From Pseudomonas sp. DY-1 (lineage in GTDB: Bacteria > Pseudomonadota > Gammaproteobacteria > Pseudomonadales > Pseudomonadaceae): a stretch of DNA of 64,000 nt. The DNA is taken from the NCBI RefSeq assembly GCF_003626975.1, contig NZ_CP032616.1, forward strand, positions 4,378,001 to 4,442,000. Reading direction: 5' to 3'. A program made the translations under genes and the position numbers. How positions within the stretch are numbered: position 1 is the stretch's first letter; each line of letters begins with the position of its first letter. Shown piece after piece: positions 9,595 to 20,254 of this stretch. The notes beneath the pieces were generated by a model that searched no databases, had not been told where the DNA came from, and saw only the letters and a list, made by a program, of their open reading frames with translations.

Positions 9595-9960
9595 ATGGAC
9601 GAACCTACTCAATATCAGGAGCCGAACAGGGAAGTGCGGCAATGGGCGATGTTCTGCCATTTCTCCGCATTCCTCGGCCTGGTGTTTCCCTTTGGCAATC
9701 TGCTGGGGCCACTGATCGTCTGGCAGATCAAGAAGGACCTCGATCCCTTCGTCGACGCCCAGGGCAAGGAAGCGCTGAATTTCCAGATCACCGTGGCGCT
9801 GGCTGTCGTACTGTGTTTCCTGCTGATGCTGGTGGTGATCGGCTTCCCGCTGCTCGGGCTGGTGAGTATCGGTGCGCTGGTGCTCACGATCATCGCCGGG
9901 ATCAAGGCCAACGAAGGTCAGGCATACCGCTACCCCTTCTGCTGGCGACTGGTGAAATAG
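9595..9960 (+). CDS. DUF4870-type small membrane protein
   Basis: A 121-residue membrane protein. The ATG at 9595 is chosen because GAGGAG (9581-9586) lies 8 bases upstream; a GTG two codons earlier is possible. It has a WAMFCHFSAFLGLVFPFGNLLGPLIVWQ helix, the motif KKDLDPFVDAQGKEALNFQIT that marks DUF4870/Tic20-like proteins, and two further helices. The function is unknown. It follows rph by 28 bases and is probably co-transcribed. A strong hairpin terminator follows. Confidence 0.8.
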   Translation: MDEPTQYQEPNREVRQWAMFCHFSAFLGLVFPFGNLLGPLIVWQIKKDLDPFVDAQGKEALNFQITVALAVVLCFLLMLVVIGFPLLGLVSIGALVLTIIAGIKANEGQAYRYPFCWRLVK

Positions 9961-9978
9961 GCCGAATTGCGGACAAGA

Positions 9979-10007
9979 AAAAGCCGGCTCGAAAGCCGGC
10001 TTTTTTC
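9979..10007. terminator. Bidirectional intrinsic terminator between the DUF4870 gene and crc
   Basis: A nearly symmetric stem AAGCCGGC/GCCGGCTT with a short loop, flanked by A-runs on the left and T-runs on the right. It can end transcription of both convergent units. Confidence 0.85.
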
Positions 10008-10015
10008 TGCCTGGA

Positions 10016-10795
10016 TCACACGCTCAGCAACCAGTCGTAGTCGACAATCAGCGGCGCGTGCTGCGAGAAGCGCGGTTGGCGCGGCAGCTTGGCGCTGCGC
10101 ACAAAGCGGCGCAGACCGGGGGTCAGCACCTGATAGTCGAATCGCCAGCCGAGGTTGAGCATCTCGGCCTGCTCGCTGTCCGGCCACCAACTGAACTGGT
10201 CACCTTCGCGGCTGACTTCGCGCAGGGCATCGACATAACCCATGTTGCCGAACACTTCGTCCATCCATGCGCGCTCAGGCGCAAGGAAGCCGGGAATCTG
10301 CTGGCAATCTCGCCAGTTCTTCACGTCCAGCTTCTGGTGGGCTACGTACAGCGAGCCGCAGTAGATGTACTCGCGGCGCTTGCGGCGCTGCTTGTTCAGG
10401 TAATGGGTGAGGTCGTCCATGAACTTGAACTTGTGGTTCAGGTTCTCGTCCCCGCCTTGCCCGGATGGCAGCAACAGGGTGGCGATGCTCACTTTGTCGA
10501 AATCAGCCTGCAGATAGCGTCCGTACCGATCGCAGGACTCGAAGCCGAGTCCCCAGATAACCGCCTTGGGTTGCAACCGCGAATAGAGCGCCACGCCACC
10601 TTGGGCAGGCACTTCGGCATCGCCGGCATAGAGGAAATAACCATCCAGTTGGAAGGCAGGGTCGTCCAGGTCGAAGGCGGAGGCACGTGTGTCTTGCAGG
10701 CAGATCACGTCGGCATTCTGAGCTTGCAGCCAGCTGAGGAGACCTCGCTCGGCTGCCGCTTGAATACCATTCACGTTCACACTGATGATCCGCAT
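10016..10795 (-). CDS. crc: Catabolite repression control protein Crc
   Basis: A 259-residue protein of exonuclease III fold, close to P. aeruginosa Crc as I remember it. Crc works with Hfq to block translation of catabolic mRNAs and is titrated by CrcZ-type RNAs. The nuclease site is visibly degenerate: LQDTR where ExoIII has LQET, CGSLY where ExoIII has GDxN, and SQHAPL where ExoIII has SDH. This fits a protein that lost nuclease activity. The pairing with divergent pyrE is conserved in Pseudomonas. The likely targets in this window include the amine and alanine catabolic genes (inference). Confidence 0.95.
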   Translation of the reverse strand: MRIISVNVNGIQAAAERGLLSWLQAQNADVICLQDTRASAFDLDDPAFQLDGYFLYAGDAEVPAQGGVALYSRLQPKAVIWGLGFESCDRYGRYLQADFDKVSIATLLLPSGQGGDENLNHKFKFMDDLTHYLNKQRRKRREYIYCGSLYVAHQKLDVKNWRDCQQIPGFLAPERAWMDEVFGNMGYVDALREVSREGDQFSWWPDSEQAEMLNLGWRFDYQVLTPGLRRFVRSAKLPRQPRFSQHAPLIVDYDWLLSV

Positions 10796-10875
10796 AAATG
10801 GCCCCCAAAAACACGTGCGTGTATGATACCCGAGCTCTTTCTTTTTAGCTAAATCCGTGCCGTCCGAGGCTTTTC

Positions 10876-11517
10876 ATGCAGGCGTATCAGCGCGATTTCA
10901 TTCGCTTTGCCATCGAGCGCGGAGTTCTGCGTTTCGGTGAGTTCACTCTCAAGTCTGGTCGTACCAGTCCCTACTTCTTCAATGCTGGTCTGTTCAACAG
11001 CGGCCTGGCCCTCGCCCAGCTCGGTCGATTCTATGCGGCTGCGGTGGTCGACAGCGGCATTCCTTTCGATGTGCTGTTCGGCCCGGCCTACAAGGGCATT
11101 CCGTTGGCAGCTGCCACTGCGGTGGCGCTGGCTGAACATCACCAGATCGACATCCCGTGGTGCTTCAATCGCAAGGAAGCCAAGGATCATGGCGAAGGCG
11201 GCAGCCTGGTCGGTGCACAGCTTGCCGGTCGCGTGCTGATCATCGATGACGTGATCACCGCCGGCACTGCGATCCGTGAAGTGATGCAGATCATCCAGGC
11301 CCAGGGCGCCCAGGCAGCCGGTGTGTTGATCGCATTGAATCGCCAGGAGCGCGGTCAGGGCGAACTCTCGGCTATACAGGAAGTAGAGCGCGACTTCGGC
11401 ATGCCGGTTGTCAGCATCGTGTCCCTGGAGCAGGTACTGGAGTACCTGACTGGTGACGCGGAACTGAAGAAGCACCTGCCAGCCGTGGAAACCTATCGCG
11501 CCAACTTCGGAATCTGA
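10876..11517 (+). CDS. pyrE: Orotate phosphoribosyltransferase
   Basis: A 213-residue enzyme that joins orotate to PRPP to form OMP in UMP synthesis. The PRPP-binding loop [13 protein letters not shown] is at residues 120-132, the [11 protein letters not shown] segment is at 68-78, and a catalytic-loop Lys lies in [13 protein letters not shown]. Divergent from crc with an 80-base gap, which contains a TATGAT hexamer (10822-10827) that may be its -10 box. No pyrimidine attenuator was seen. Confidence 0.96.
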   Translation: MQAYQRDFIRFAIERGVLRFGEFTLKSGRTSPYFFNAGLFNSGLALAQLGRFYAAAVVDSGIPFDVLFGPAYKGIPLAAATAVALAEHHQIDIPWCFNRKEAKDHGEGGSLVGAQLAGRVLIIDDVITAGTAIREVMQIIQAQGAQAAGVLIALNRQERGQGELSAIQEVERDFGMPVVSIVSLEQVLEYLTGDAELKKHLPAVETYRANFGI

Positions 11518-11539
11518 CCATTCGGGGCTGGGAGTCCTC

Positions 11540-12133
11540 ATGCTGACGTCGCCTGCATTCCGCTACAGCGTGGTGCTGTTTCTGCTGCTGCCGGCTCTGG
11601 CCGGCGCGGCGGAGCTGTATCGCTATGTCGACGACAAGGGCGTGACCGTTCTTGATCGCCAGGGCGTACCACCGGAATACATCGGCAAGGGTTACGAGGT
11701 GCTCAACGAGCAGGGCAGGGTCATTCGCGTGATTCCGCCTGCGCCCAGCCGTGAGGAAATGCAGCGTCAGCTGGACGCCAAGGCCCGGGCCAGCTCCGAT
11801 GCCCAGTTGCTGCGTCTGTATACCAGCGTTGAGGATGTTGACCGCGCTCTGGTTCGCAAGTTGGCTGAGCTGGACGGGCTGATCGGCGTCGCCCGAGGCA
11901 ACCAGCAGTCGTTGCGCACCCAGCAGGCCAACCTTCAGAGCCAGGCGGCGGAAAGCGAGCGGGCTGGACGTGAAGTGCCGGCGCACCTCGTGGAGCAGAT
12001 CAACAACCTGCGCGACCAGCAGAAAGGGCTAGACAAGGATATCGCTCGATACGAGAAAAGCCGCGAAGCCGCCAAGGCTGCTTTCGCAGCTGATCGTGCG
12101 CGCCTGGCCGAGCTACTCGGCGGAGTTCGCTGA
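11540..12133 (+). CDS. DUF4124-containing periplasmic protein
   Basis: A 197-residue protein with an N-terminal signal peptide (about residues 1-24, VVLFLLLPALAGAAE). It is followed by a short DUF4124 module, YRYVDDKGVTVLDRQGVPPEYIGKGYEVLNEQGRV. The rest (about residues 75-190) is charged and heptad-like, probably a coiled coil. It lies 22 bases after pyrE and may be co-transcribed. DUF4124 proteins of pseudomonads have no settled function. Confidence 0.8.
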   Translation: MLTSPAFRYSVVLFLLLPALAGAAELYRYVDDKGVTVLDRQGVPPEYIGKGYEVLNEQGRVIRVIPPAPSREEMQRQLDAKARASSDAQLLRLYTSVEDVDRALVRKLAELDGLIGVARGNQQSLRTQQANLQSQAAESERAGREVPAHLVEQINNLRDQQKGLDKDIARYEKSREAAKAAFAADRARLAELLGGVR

Positions 12134-12139
12134 CCTGCC

Positions 12140-12583
12140 TCAATCGGTCGGTGCGATCCGCTCGAAACCCCGCACCCGTTCCCTCAGCCAGTCCGGCAGC
12201 CGCAGACTTCTGCGATTGTCGGCGTCGGCATGCACGTAGACCACCTCGCCCGAGGTGAGTTGATCGTTTCCACGCCAGATGCCCAGCTCGAAGGCCATGC
12301 TCGCGCCGCCCAAACGACTAACCCGCACACCGATATCCAGCAGGTCGTCGAAGCGCGCTGGCGCCAGGTACTCGAGCAATGTCTTCACTGCGAAGAAGTC
12401 GCCGCCGTCCTTCAGCAGGTCGGCTGGGTAGGCCACTTCCAAGCTTCGGAAATACTCGGTGATGGCGACATCGGCGTAGGTCAGGTAGTTGCCATTGAAG
12501 ACGATGCCTTGCGGGTCGACTTCGGCCCAGCGCACGCGCAAGGCGTGGAAGTAGCTGAAGTCGTCGCGGGACAGTCTGGCCAT
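12140..12583 (-). CDS. Hotdog-fold acyl-CoA thioesterase (YbgC/FadM-like)
   Basis: A 147-residue single hotdog domain. The motif RVRWAEVDPQGIVFNGNYLTYAD (about residues 16-38) carries the catalytic Asp (Asp23) of 4-hydroxybenzoyl-CoA-type thioesterases. The ATG at 12583 was chosen over one at 12616 because GGAGCAGG precedes it at the right distance and the upstream start would lie in the argB terminator. It hydrolyses some acyl-CoA; the chain length cannot be told. Confidence 0.85.
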   Translation of the reverse strand: MARLSRDDFSYFHALRVRWAEVDPQGIVFNGNYLTYADVAITEYFRSLEVAYPADLLKDGGDFFAVKTLLEYLAPARFDDLLDIGVRVSRLGGASMAFELGIWRGNDQLTSGEVVYVHADADNRRSLRLPDWLRERVRGFERIAPTD

Positions 12584-12596
12584 TTCCTGCTCCTTG

Positions 12597-12625
12597 AATA
12601 AAACAGGCCGGATCACTCCGGCCTG
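12597..12625 (-). terminator. Intrinsic terminator of argB
   Basis: On the minus strand an 8-bp CAGGCCGG/CCGGCCTG stem with a 6-base loop is followed by TTTTATT. It separates argB from the thioesterase gene downstream. Confidence 0.8.
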
Positions 12626-12642
12626 CCTGGGTTTCGCTCCGC

Positions 12643-13569
<927 letters not shown>

Positions 13570-16164
13570 TCAGAACGGCAGGTTGAGTTCAGGGGCGATG
13601 AGGGTGAGCTGGCTGCGGAACACCTGCTTGATGCGTTCCAGCTCTTCCTCGGTGTCGGCCTCGAAGCGCAGCACCAGCACGGGAGTCGTGTTGGAGGCGC
13701 GGCACAGGCCCCAGCCCTTCGGATAATCGACACGCACGCCATCGAGGGTGGTGAGGTTGGCTTCGCCCCAATTGGCCTCGCGTTGCAGGCGCTCGATCAG
13801 GAGGAACTTGGTCTCATCGGTGACGGTGATGTTGATTTCCGGAGTGGAGACGTCTTTCGGGAAGGCCGAGAACACATGTTCCGCATCACGCTTGTCCTGA
13901 CTGAGGATTTCCAGCAGTCGGGCGGCGCTGTAGATGCCGTCGTCGAAGCCGTACCAGCGCTCCTTGAAGAAGATGTGGCCGCTCATTTCGCCGGCCAGCA
14001 GGGCGCCGGTTTCCTTCATCTTCTTCTTGATCAGCGAGTGGCCGGTTTTCCACATCACAGGACGGCCTCCATAACCGCTGATGAGAGAGGTCAGGCGGCG
14101 GGTGCACTTGACGTCGAAAATGATGTCGGCGCCCGGATTGCGCGATACCACGTCCTTGGCGAACAGCATCAGCAGGCGGTCCGGGTAGATGATGGTGCCT
14201 TCGTTTGTCACCACGCCAACGCGGTCGCCGTCGCCGTCGAAGGCCAGGCCCAGGTCGGCTTTCTCTTCCTTCACCTTGGCGATCAGGTCTTCCAGGTTCT
14301 CCGGCTTGCCCGGGTCCGGGTGGTGGTTCGGGAAGGTGCCGTCGACGTCGCAGAACAGCGGGATCACGGTGCAGCCCAGGGCCTCGATCAATTGCGGGGC
14401 GATCACGCCGGCTACGCCGTTGCCGCAGTCGACGACGACGCGCATGGGCTTGGCCAGGGCGATGTCGTCACGGATTTCACGGAAGTAACGGTCCAGCACG
14501 TCGATCGCTTCAATGCTGCCGACGCCACTGGCCAGATCGTTGTTCTGGATGCGGGTATGCAGGGCGGTGATCTGCTCGTTGGCCAGGGTTTCGCCGGCCA
14601 CCATGATCTTGAAGCCGTTGTAGTCCGGCGGGTTGTGGCTGCCGGTGAGCATCACGCCGGATTTGCCGGCCAGTACGTTGGCGGCATAGTAGAGCGCCGG
14701 AGTCGGCACCATGCCGACGTCGGTGACCTGGCAGCCGCAGTCCATCAGGCCCTGGATCAGCGCCTGGACCAGTTCGGGGCCGGACAGGCGACCGTCGCGG
14801 CCTACGGAAACGTTGGGTTCGCCACGGGCCAGGCTCTCGGACCCGATGGCGCGACCTACCCAGTAGGCGGTCTCTGTGGTGAGGGTGTCGCCGACCACGC
14901 CGCGGATGTCATAGGCGCGGAAAATGCTGGCGGGCAGAGGGGGAGCGATCTGTTCGATGCTGGTCATGGCGGGGGCTTGCTCCAATCCCAGGAGGTCCTG
15001 GTCTTCGTCGAGGATGTCGATATCGAGAATGTCGGTATCTTGGAAACGTGGGTCGGCCGATTCGGCCGGCCGGGCGGATGCCGTCGCAACGTGGTCGCCG
15101 GCGGGCGCCTGGACCAGGCCATTCTCCGGCGCCGGCTCGGGTTTGCGCCTGGGTTGGCGCGCGAGCGCCTGGGCCAGGCTGTCCAGCGCTGGCAGGCGCA
15201 GACTTAAGGGTTTGACGCTCTTGCCGTTCGAGAGTTCTTGCAGCAGCTGATTGAGCTGCTCGGCGTCGTCGCGCAGCTTGCGTTGCAGGGCGCCCTGGCT
15301 GAGCTTCAGTCCGAGGACTGCACCGCCGAGGGCGAGCAGGGCGGCCAGCGCCAGTAGCAAGGGAGAAAGGTTGGTCTGAGTCAGGGCCTGTCCAGGTGTG
15401 AAACTGAGCTTCCAGTTAGGGTTGCCGCTGTCCAGGGCGATGGGAGTGGCACCGTCGGCCTGGCCGCGCTGTGCGAGGACCTGGGCCGGAGCGTTGCTGA
15501 ACTGCTGGATCAGTTGCAGCTGACCGATATCCGACGATATCGACGGCAGGCTGCGCAGCAGTCGGTCCAGGTCGAACACCAGCAGCAGTGTGCCCTGGGA
15601 CACGCTCTGTTCATTCAGGCGCAGCGGTGCGGCGCTGTAGACGAGCCAGCGATCACCCACCTTGTAGGCTTCCGGGCTGGGTTGCTGGCCGCTTTCCAGG
15701 CGCCGCAGCATGTCGAGTGCGGCAAAGTTCATTGGCGCGGCACGTTGACTGTTCTGTTGGGCCTGCCCGGGCAGGTTGAGGTGGGCATCGATCACCCCGT
15801 CGCGATAACCCAGCCTGCGTTCGGCGGCGAGCCACTGTCCGGCGTCGCCACTGTTGAGGGCGTCGATCAGGCCGGGGTCTTGGGCGGCGGCATTAGTATC
15901 CGCCTGCAACTGGACGATCGCCTGGCGCAGGGTGGCTGCCTGGCTGCTGCCCCAGGCCTGGCCGAGCTGGTCGACTCGGCTCTGCTCGGCAGGACCGAGG
16001 ACTCCGAGCCAGAGCAGGGCGCCAGCGGCGGCGACGCCTGTCAGTGCGGCGAGCGCGCCGGGGAGCAGGTCGCCAGAGCCTTTGCGGGGGTGCCTGGAGT
16101 CGGTCGGCCGGCTGGCCACTCCGTGAGTGGTGGCGTCCTTGCTACTGCGCTTGAAGAGTTTCAC
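13570..16164 (-). CDS. algC: Phosphomannomutase/phosphoglucomutase AlgC, long membrane-anchored form
   Basis: An 864-residue protein. Residues about 400-864 match the classic AlgC enzyme, which interconverts the 1- and 6-phosphates of mannose and glucose for alginate, Psl/Pel-type polysaccharide, LPS core and rhamnolipid supply. TGSHNPP with the phospho-Ser at 509, metal-binding DGDGDR at 643-648, GEMSGH at 725-730 and RASNTTP at 822-828 are intact. Upstream are a transmembrane helix (about 35-57), a probable extracytoplasmic region (58-265), a second helix (266-288) and an acidic linker. An internal ATG (codon 400, base 14967) could give the short form. I keep the long start because the frame is fully open with good coding character. 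Confidence 0.93.
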   Translation of the reverse strand: MKLFKRSSKDATTHGVASRPTDSRHPRKGSGDLLPGALAALTGVAAAGALLWLGVLGPAEQSRVDQLGQAWGSSQAATLRQAIVQLQADTNAAAQDPGLIDALNSGDAGQWLAAERRLGYRDGVIDAHLNLPGQAQQNSQRAAPMNFAALDMLRRLESGQQPSPEAYKVGDRWLVYSAAPLRLNEQSVSQGTLLLVFDLDRLLRSLPSISSDIGQLQLIQQFSNAPAQVLAQRGQADGATPIALDSGNPNWKLSFTPGQALTQTNLSPLLLALAALLALGGAVLGLKLSQGALQRKLRDDAEQLNQLLQELSNGKSVKPLSLRLPALDSLAQALARQPRRKPEPAPENGLVQAPAGDHVATASARPAESADPRFQDTDILDIDILDEDQDLLGLEQAPAMTSIEQIAPPLPASIFRAYDIRGVVGDTLTTETAYWVGRAIGSESLARGEPNVSVGRDGRLSGPELVQALIQGLMDCGCQVTDVGMVPTPALYYAANVLAGKSGVMLTGSHNPPDYNGFKIMVAGETLANEQITALHTRIQNNDLASGVGSIEAIDVLDRYFREIRDDIALAKPMRVVVDCGNGVAGVIAPQLIEALGCTVIPLFCDVDGTFPNHHPDPGKPENLEDLIAKVKEEKADLGLAFDGDGDRVGVVTNEGTIIYPDRLLMLFAKDVVSRNPGADIIFDVKCTRRLTSLISGYGGRPVMWKTGHSLIKKKMKETGALLAGEMSGHIFFKERWYGFDDGIYSAARLLEILSQDKRDAEHVFSAFPKDVSTPEINITVTDETKFLLIERLQREANWGEANLTTLDGVRVDYPKGWGLCRASNTTPVLVLRFEADTEEELERIKQVFRSQLTLIAPELNLPF

Positions 16165-16202
16165 TGAACGTCTCCTGGGCGGTTCGTCCTGGTGTGGTTC
16201 TA

Positions 16203-16658
16203 TCAGTGGCTGCCGGTGTGACCGAAGCCGCCGGCGCCACGTTCGCTTTCGTGGAACTCGTCGACAAGTTCGAAGTGCGCCTGGACCACGGGCACCAGTA
16301 CCAGCTGGGCGATGCGTTCACCAATGGCGATGTGGAAGGCAGTCTGGCCGCGGTTCCAGCAGGACACCATCAGCTCGCCCTGGTAGTCGGAGTCGATCAG
16401 GCCTACCAGGTTCCCGAGGACCACGCCATGCTTGTGGCCAAGGCCGGAGCGCGGCAGGACCAGCGCGGCCAGGCCTGGGTCGGCGATGTGAATCGACAGG
16501 CCGGTGGGAATGAGGATTGTCTGGCCCGGCTCTAGGATCACTTCTTCCTTGAGCATGGCGCGCAGGTCGAGGCCGGCGGAGCCTGGGGTGGCATATTGCG
16601 GCAGCGGGAATTCGCTGCCGAGACGGGAATCGAGGATCTTGGCTTGCAGTGAGTGCAT
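16203..16658 (-). CDS. dut: dUTP diphosphatase
   Basis: A 151-residue trimeric dUTPase that cleaves dUTP to dUMP and PPi. All five family motifs are in order: [30 protein letters not shown] and the C-terminal [10 protein letters not shown]. It follows coaBC on the same strand with only 6 bases between. Confidence 0.97.
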   Translation of the reverse strand: MHSLQAKILDSRLGSEFPLPQYATPGSAGLDLRAMLKEEVILEPGQTILIPTGLSIHIADPGLAALVLPRSGLGHKHGVVLGNLVGLIDSDYQGELMVSCWNRGQTAFHIAIGERIAQLVLVPVVQAHFELVDEFHESERGAGGFGHTGSH

Positions 16659-16664
16659 GGAGTC

Positions 16665-17873
16665 TCAGGCCTGGTTGAGGCGGTCGGCGATGAAGGCGAT
16701 CAGCTGGCGGGCGATCTTGCCCTTGCTGGTCTGGGCGAAGCTGGATTGGGCCAGGTCGCGGTCGATGACCGTGATGGCGTTTTCCTCACTGTTGAAGCCA
16801 ATGCTTGGGTTGGCCACGTCATTGGCGACGATCAGGTCGAGGTTCTTGTCCTTGAGTTTTCGCGAAGCGTACTCGAGCAGGTTCTCGGTCTCGGCGGCGA
16901 AGCCCACGCTGAATGGGCGGTCGGTGCGGCCGGCGAGCGTCGCGAGGATATCGGGGTTGCGCACCAGCTGCAGCAGCAGGCCTTCGCCACTGGTCGGGTC
17001 TTTTTTCATTTTATGCTGTGCAACCACTTCCGGGCGGTAATCAGCCACGGCGGCGGCGGCGATCAGCAGGTCGCAGGGCATGGCCGCTTCGCAGGCAGCG
17101 AGCATGTCGCGGGCGCTGACGACGTCGATGCGGTTGACCCGGTCCGGCGTGGGCAGGTGCACCGGACCTGTGATCAGGGTCACCTTGGCGCCGGCTTCCA
17201 CAGCGGCCTCGGCGAGGGCGAAGCCCATCTTGCCGGAGCTGTGGTTGGTGATATAGCGCACCGGGTCGATGTTCTCCTGGGTCGGACCGGCTGTAATCAG
17301 CACATGGCGCCCGGTAAGTGCCCGATGCTCGAAGCAATCGGCGGCGCGCTGGGCCAGTTCCTCGGCTTCGAGCATACGGCCCAGGCCAATATCGCCACAG
17401 GCCTGGCTGCCGGCAGCAGGGCCGAACAGTCGTAGCCCGCGCTTGGCGAGGAGTTCCAGATTGGCTTGGGTGGCCGGGTCGCGCCACATGGCCTGGTTCA
17501 TCGCGGGAGCCAGGGCAACGGGCGCATCGGTGGCGAGCACCAGGGTGGTCAACAGGTCGTCCGCGACACCCTGTGCCAGGCGTGCCATCAGATCGGCAGT
17601 GGCCGGTGCGATCAGCACCAGGTCGGCCCAGCGAGCGAGCTCGATGTGCCCCATGGCCGCTTCGGCAGCGGAGTCGAGCAGCTCGAGGTGGACGGGATGC
17701 CCGGAGAGGGCCTGGAGGGTCAGCGGGGTGATGAACTCGCGGCCGCCCTGGGTCATTACCACGCGGACCTCGGCGCCCTGGTCGCGCAGTCGGCGAACCA
17801 GTTCAGCGCTCTTGTAGGCGGCAATACCGCCGCCCACGCCCAGAAGGATGCGTTTCCGATAGAGCCGCTGCAT
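16665..17873 (-). CDS. coaBC: Phosphopantothenoylcysteine decarboxylase/synthetase CoaBC
   Basis: A 402-residue bifunctional enzyme for two steps of CoA synthesis. The N-terminal FMN-dependent decarboxylase has GVGGGIAAYKSAELVRRL, the PAMNQAMW motif and the catalytic Cys in ACGDIGLGRM. The C-terminal CTP-dependent synthetase has LITAGPTQENIDPVRYITNHSSGKMG and a KMKK motif. The coaBC-dut-algC-argB run is conserved in pseudomonads. It is divergent from radC across 135 bases. Confidence 0.96.
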   Translation of the reverse strand: MQRLYRKRILLGVGGGIAAYKSAELVRRLRDQGAEVRVVMTQGGREFITPLTLQALSGHPVHLELLDSAAEAAMGHIELARWADLVLIAPATADLMARLAQGVADDLLTTLVLATDAPVALAPAMNQAMWRDPATQANLELLAKRGLRLFGPAAGSQACGDIGLGRMLEAEELAQRAADCFEHRALTGRHVLITAGPTQENIDPVRYITNHSSGKMGFALAEAAVEAGAKVTLITGPVHLPTPDRVNRIDVVSARDMLAACEAAMPCDLLIAAAAVADYRPEVVAQHKMKKDPTSGEGLLLQLVRNPDILATLAGRTDRPFSVGFAAETENLLEYASRKLKDKNLDLIVANDVANPSIGFNSEENAITVIDRDLAQSSFAQTSKGKIARQLIAFIADRLNQA

Positions 17874-18008
17874 AGGCCTGCCTTTATGAGGTTGAAGATG
17901 TGCAGCGGCGAAGGCGCCTCCCCAGGCCGATCGCCGCGCAAAAAAGGTGGGTTAAGATAGCACAGCGACCGCACTGGAACAGCGGCGCGGCTCAACCATG
18001 GAGGTGTC

Positions 18009-18683
18009 ATGAGCATCCGCAATTGGCCCGCGGCGGAACGTCCGCGGGAGAAACTTCTTGAACTGGGCGCGGCGGCCCTGAGCGACGCCGAGCTCCTTGC
18101 CATTTTCCTGCGTACCGGGGTGGCTGGCCGCAGTGCCGTCGACCTGGCGCGCCATCTGTTGAACGACTTTGGCAGCCTGCGCGCGTTACTGGAGTCCGAG
18201 CTGCAGGAGTTCAGTCAGCACCTTGGTCTGGGGCCGGCCAAGTTCGCCCAGTTGCAGGCCGTCCTGGAAATGGCCCGCCGCCACTTGGCCGAGGGGCTGC
18301 GCCGCGACTCTGTATTGGAAAGTCCCCAGGCGGTGCGCGATTTCCTCAAGGCGCAGCTGCGCCATTCGCATCACGAGCAGTTCGCGTGCCTGTTCCTCGA
18401 TACCAGGCACCGGGTGCTGGCTTTCGAAGTGTTGTTCCACGGCACCATCGATGGCGCCAGTGTCTACCCCCGCCAGGTGGTCAAGCGGGCCCTGGCGCAC
18501 AACGCGGCGGCCTTGATCCTCAGCCACAACCATCCTTCAGGTGTCGCCGAGCCCAGCGAAGCGGATCGTCAACTGACTCGGCGCCTCAAGGAAGCGCTGG
18601 CGCTGATCGATGTGCGAGTGCTCGACCACTTCATCGTTGGCGATGGCGAGCCACTGTCGATGGCGGAGTGGGGCTGGATCTAG
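18009..18683 (+). CDS. radC: RadC-family JAB-domain protein
   Basis: A 224-residue protein with an N-terminal helix-hairpin-helix-like region (about residues 1-90) and a C-terminal JAB/MPN domain whose metal motif SHNHPSG...SEAD (His-x-His, Ser, Asp) is intact. Despite the name, a role in DNA repair is not established. Its TAG stop overlaps in a CTAG palindrome with the stop of the convergent ABC binding-protein gene. Confidence 0.93.
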   Translation: MSIRNWPAAERPREKLLELGAAALSDAELLAIFLRTGVAGRSAVDLARHLLNDFGSLRALLESELQEFSQHLGLGPAKFAQLQAVLEMARRHLAEGLRRDSVLESPQAVRDFLKAQLRHSHHEQFACLFLDTRHRVLAFEVLFHGTIDGASVYPRQVVKRALAHNAAALILSHNHPSGVAEPSEADRQLTRRLKEALALIDVRVLDHFIVGDGEPLSMAEWGWI

Positions 18684-20254
18684 TCCAGCTTCACCTTTGA
18701 GAAGTCCTGTCGGCCAAAGGGACTGACCTGATAGCCATCGACGTTTGCGCGGGTCAGGGCGAAGGCCGTGGGGTGGGCGAGGGGCAGCCAGAGTGCCTGC
18801 TCGCGGATGATCTGCTGTGCCTTTGTATAGAGGCTGGTGCGCTCAGTCAGGTCGGTATGGCTCTTGCCGTCGGCGATCAGCTTGTCGAGCTCGGCATTGC
18901 AGTAACGCGCGAAGTTGAGCCCGGATTGAACCGAGGCGCAGGAAAACTGTGGGGTGAGGAAATTGTCCGGGTCACCGTTGTCGCCAGCCCAGCCCATGAA
19001 CAGCAGATCGTGTTCGCCCGCCTTGGCGCGGCGGATCAACTCGCCCCATTCGATCACGCGGATCTCGGCCTGAATGCCCACCTTGGCCAGGTCGGCCTGC
19101 AGGAGTTGGGCGCCCAGGCTGGGGTTTGGGTTGAGCAGGCTGCCGGAGGGACGGGTCCAGATGGTGGTCTTGAATCCGTCCTTCAGACCCGCCTCGGCAA
19201 GCAGCGCCTTCGCTTTCTGCAGGTCGTTAGGGTAGGCCGGCAGGTCCTTGGCGTAGCTCCAGGTGTTCGGCGGGTACGGACCATCGGCTGCGGTGGCGCT
19301 GCCTTCGAATACGGCCTTGATATAGCTCGGCTTGTCGAAGGCGAGGTTGATCGCCTGGCGGACTTCGGCCTTGTCCAGCGGCGGATGCTGGCTGTTGATG
19401 CCGACGAAGGCGGTCATGAATGCGGGGGTCTGGATCACCTTGATGTTCTTGTCGCTGGCTGCTGAATTCACATCCAGGGGCTTGGGTGAAAGGGCGACCT
19501 GACATTCGCCGCGACGCAGCTTCTGCAGGCGTACGTTGGCGTCCGGGGTGATGGCGAAGACCAGTCCGTCGATACCCGGCTTGCCACCGAAGTAATCAGG
19601 GTTGGCTGCGTAGCGCACGGCGGCGTCCTTCTGGAACCGGCGGAAGACGAACGGGCCGGTGCCAATAGGTTGGGCGTTGAGCTTCTCGGGCGTCCCCGCG
19701 TTCATCAACTGGTCGGCATACTCGGCCGAATAGATGGAGGCGAAGCCCATGCTCAGGGTGGCCAGGAAGGTGGCGTCCGGCTTGTTGAGGGTGAATCGGA
19801 CCTGCTGGTCGCCCAGCTTGTCGATGCTCTTGATCAGGCCAGGCAGCTGCATGGACTGGGCATGGGGGAAGCCGCTCTGGGCGACCTTGTGCCAGGGATT
19901 GCTCGGGTCGAGCATGCGCTGGAAGCTGAACACCACGTCATCGGCTGCCAGCGGGCGGCTCGGCTTGAAGTAGTCGGTCGAGTGGAAGGCCACGTTCCTG
20001 CGTAGCTGGAAGGTGTAAGTCAATCCGTCGGCGGAGACGTCCCAGCGTTCGGCCAGGCCTGGCACCAGCTTGCTGTCCTGCGCGTCGAACTCCACCAGGC
20101 GGTTCATCAGCACGTCGGCCGACGCGTTGGTGGTGGTCAGGGAGTTGTACTGCACCACGTCGAACCCCTCGGGACTGGCCTCGGTGCAGACGCTCAACGT
20201 GGCGGCCTGGGCGAACAGCGGGACGAAAAGCAGCGGGAGGGCGGCGAAACGCAT
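18680..20254 (-). CDS. ABC transporter substrate-binding protein, peptide type (SBP_bac_5)
   Basis: A 524-residue periplasmic protein with a clear signal peptide (residues 1-17, ending AQAA), then [20 protein letters not shown], the start typical of DppA-like dipeptide-binding proteins. The SBP family 5 body includes [30 protein letters not shown]. No permease or ATPase genes are adjacent, so it must work with a transporter encoded elsewhere. The ligand is probably a di- or oligopeptide (inference). Confidence 0.9.
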   Translation of the reverse strand: MRFAALPLLFVPLFAQAATLSVCTEASPEGFDVVQYNSLTTTNASADVLMNRLVEFDAQDSKLVPGLAERWDVSADGLTYTFQLRRNVAFHSTDYFKPSRPLAADDVVFSFQRMLDPSNPWHKVAQSGFPHAQSMQLPGLIKSIDKLGDQQVRFTLNKPDATFLATLSMGFASIYSAEYADQLMNAGTPEKLNAQPIGTGPFVFRRFQKDAAVRYAANPDYFGGKPGIDGLVFAITPDANVRLQKLRRGECQVALSPKPLDVNSAASDKNIKVIQTPAFMTAFVGINSQHPPLDKAEVRQAINLAFDKPSYIKAVFEGSATAADGPYPPNTWSYAKDLPAYPNDLQKAKALLAEAGLKDGFKTTIWTRPSGSLLNPNPSLGAQLLQADLAKVGIQAEIRVIEWGELIRRAKAGEHDLLFMGWAGDNGDPDNFLTPQFSCASVQSGLNFARYCNAELDKLIADGKSHTDLTERTSLYTKAQQIIREQALWLPLAHPTAFALTRANVDGYQVSPFGRQDFSKVKLD

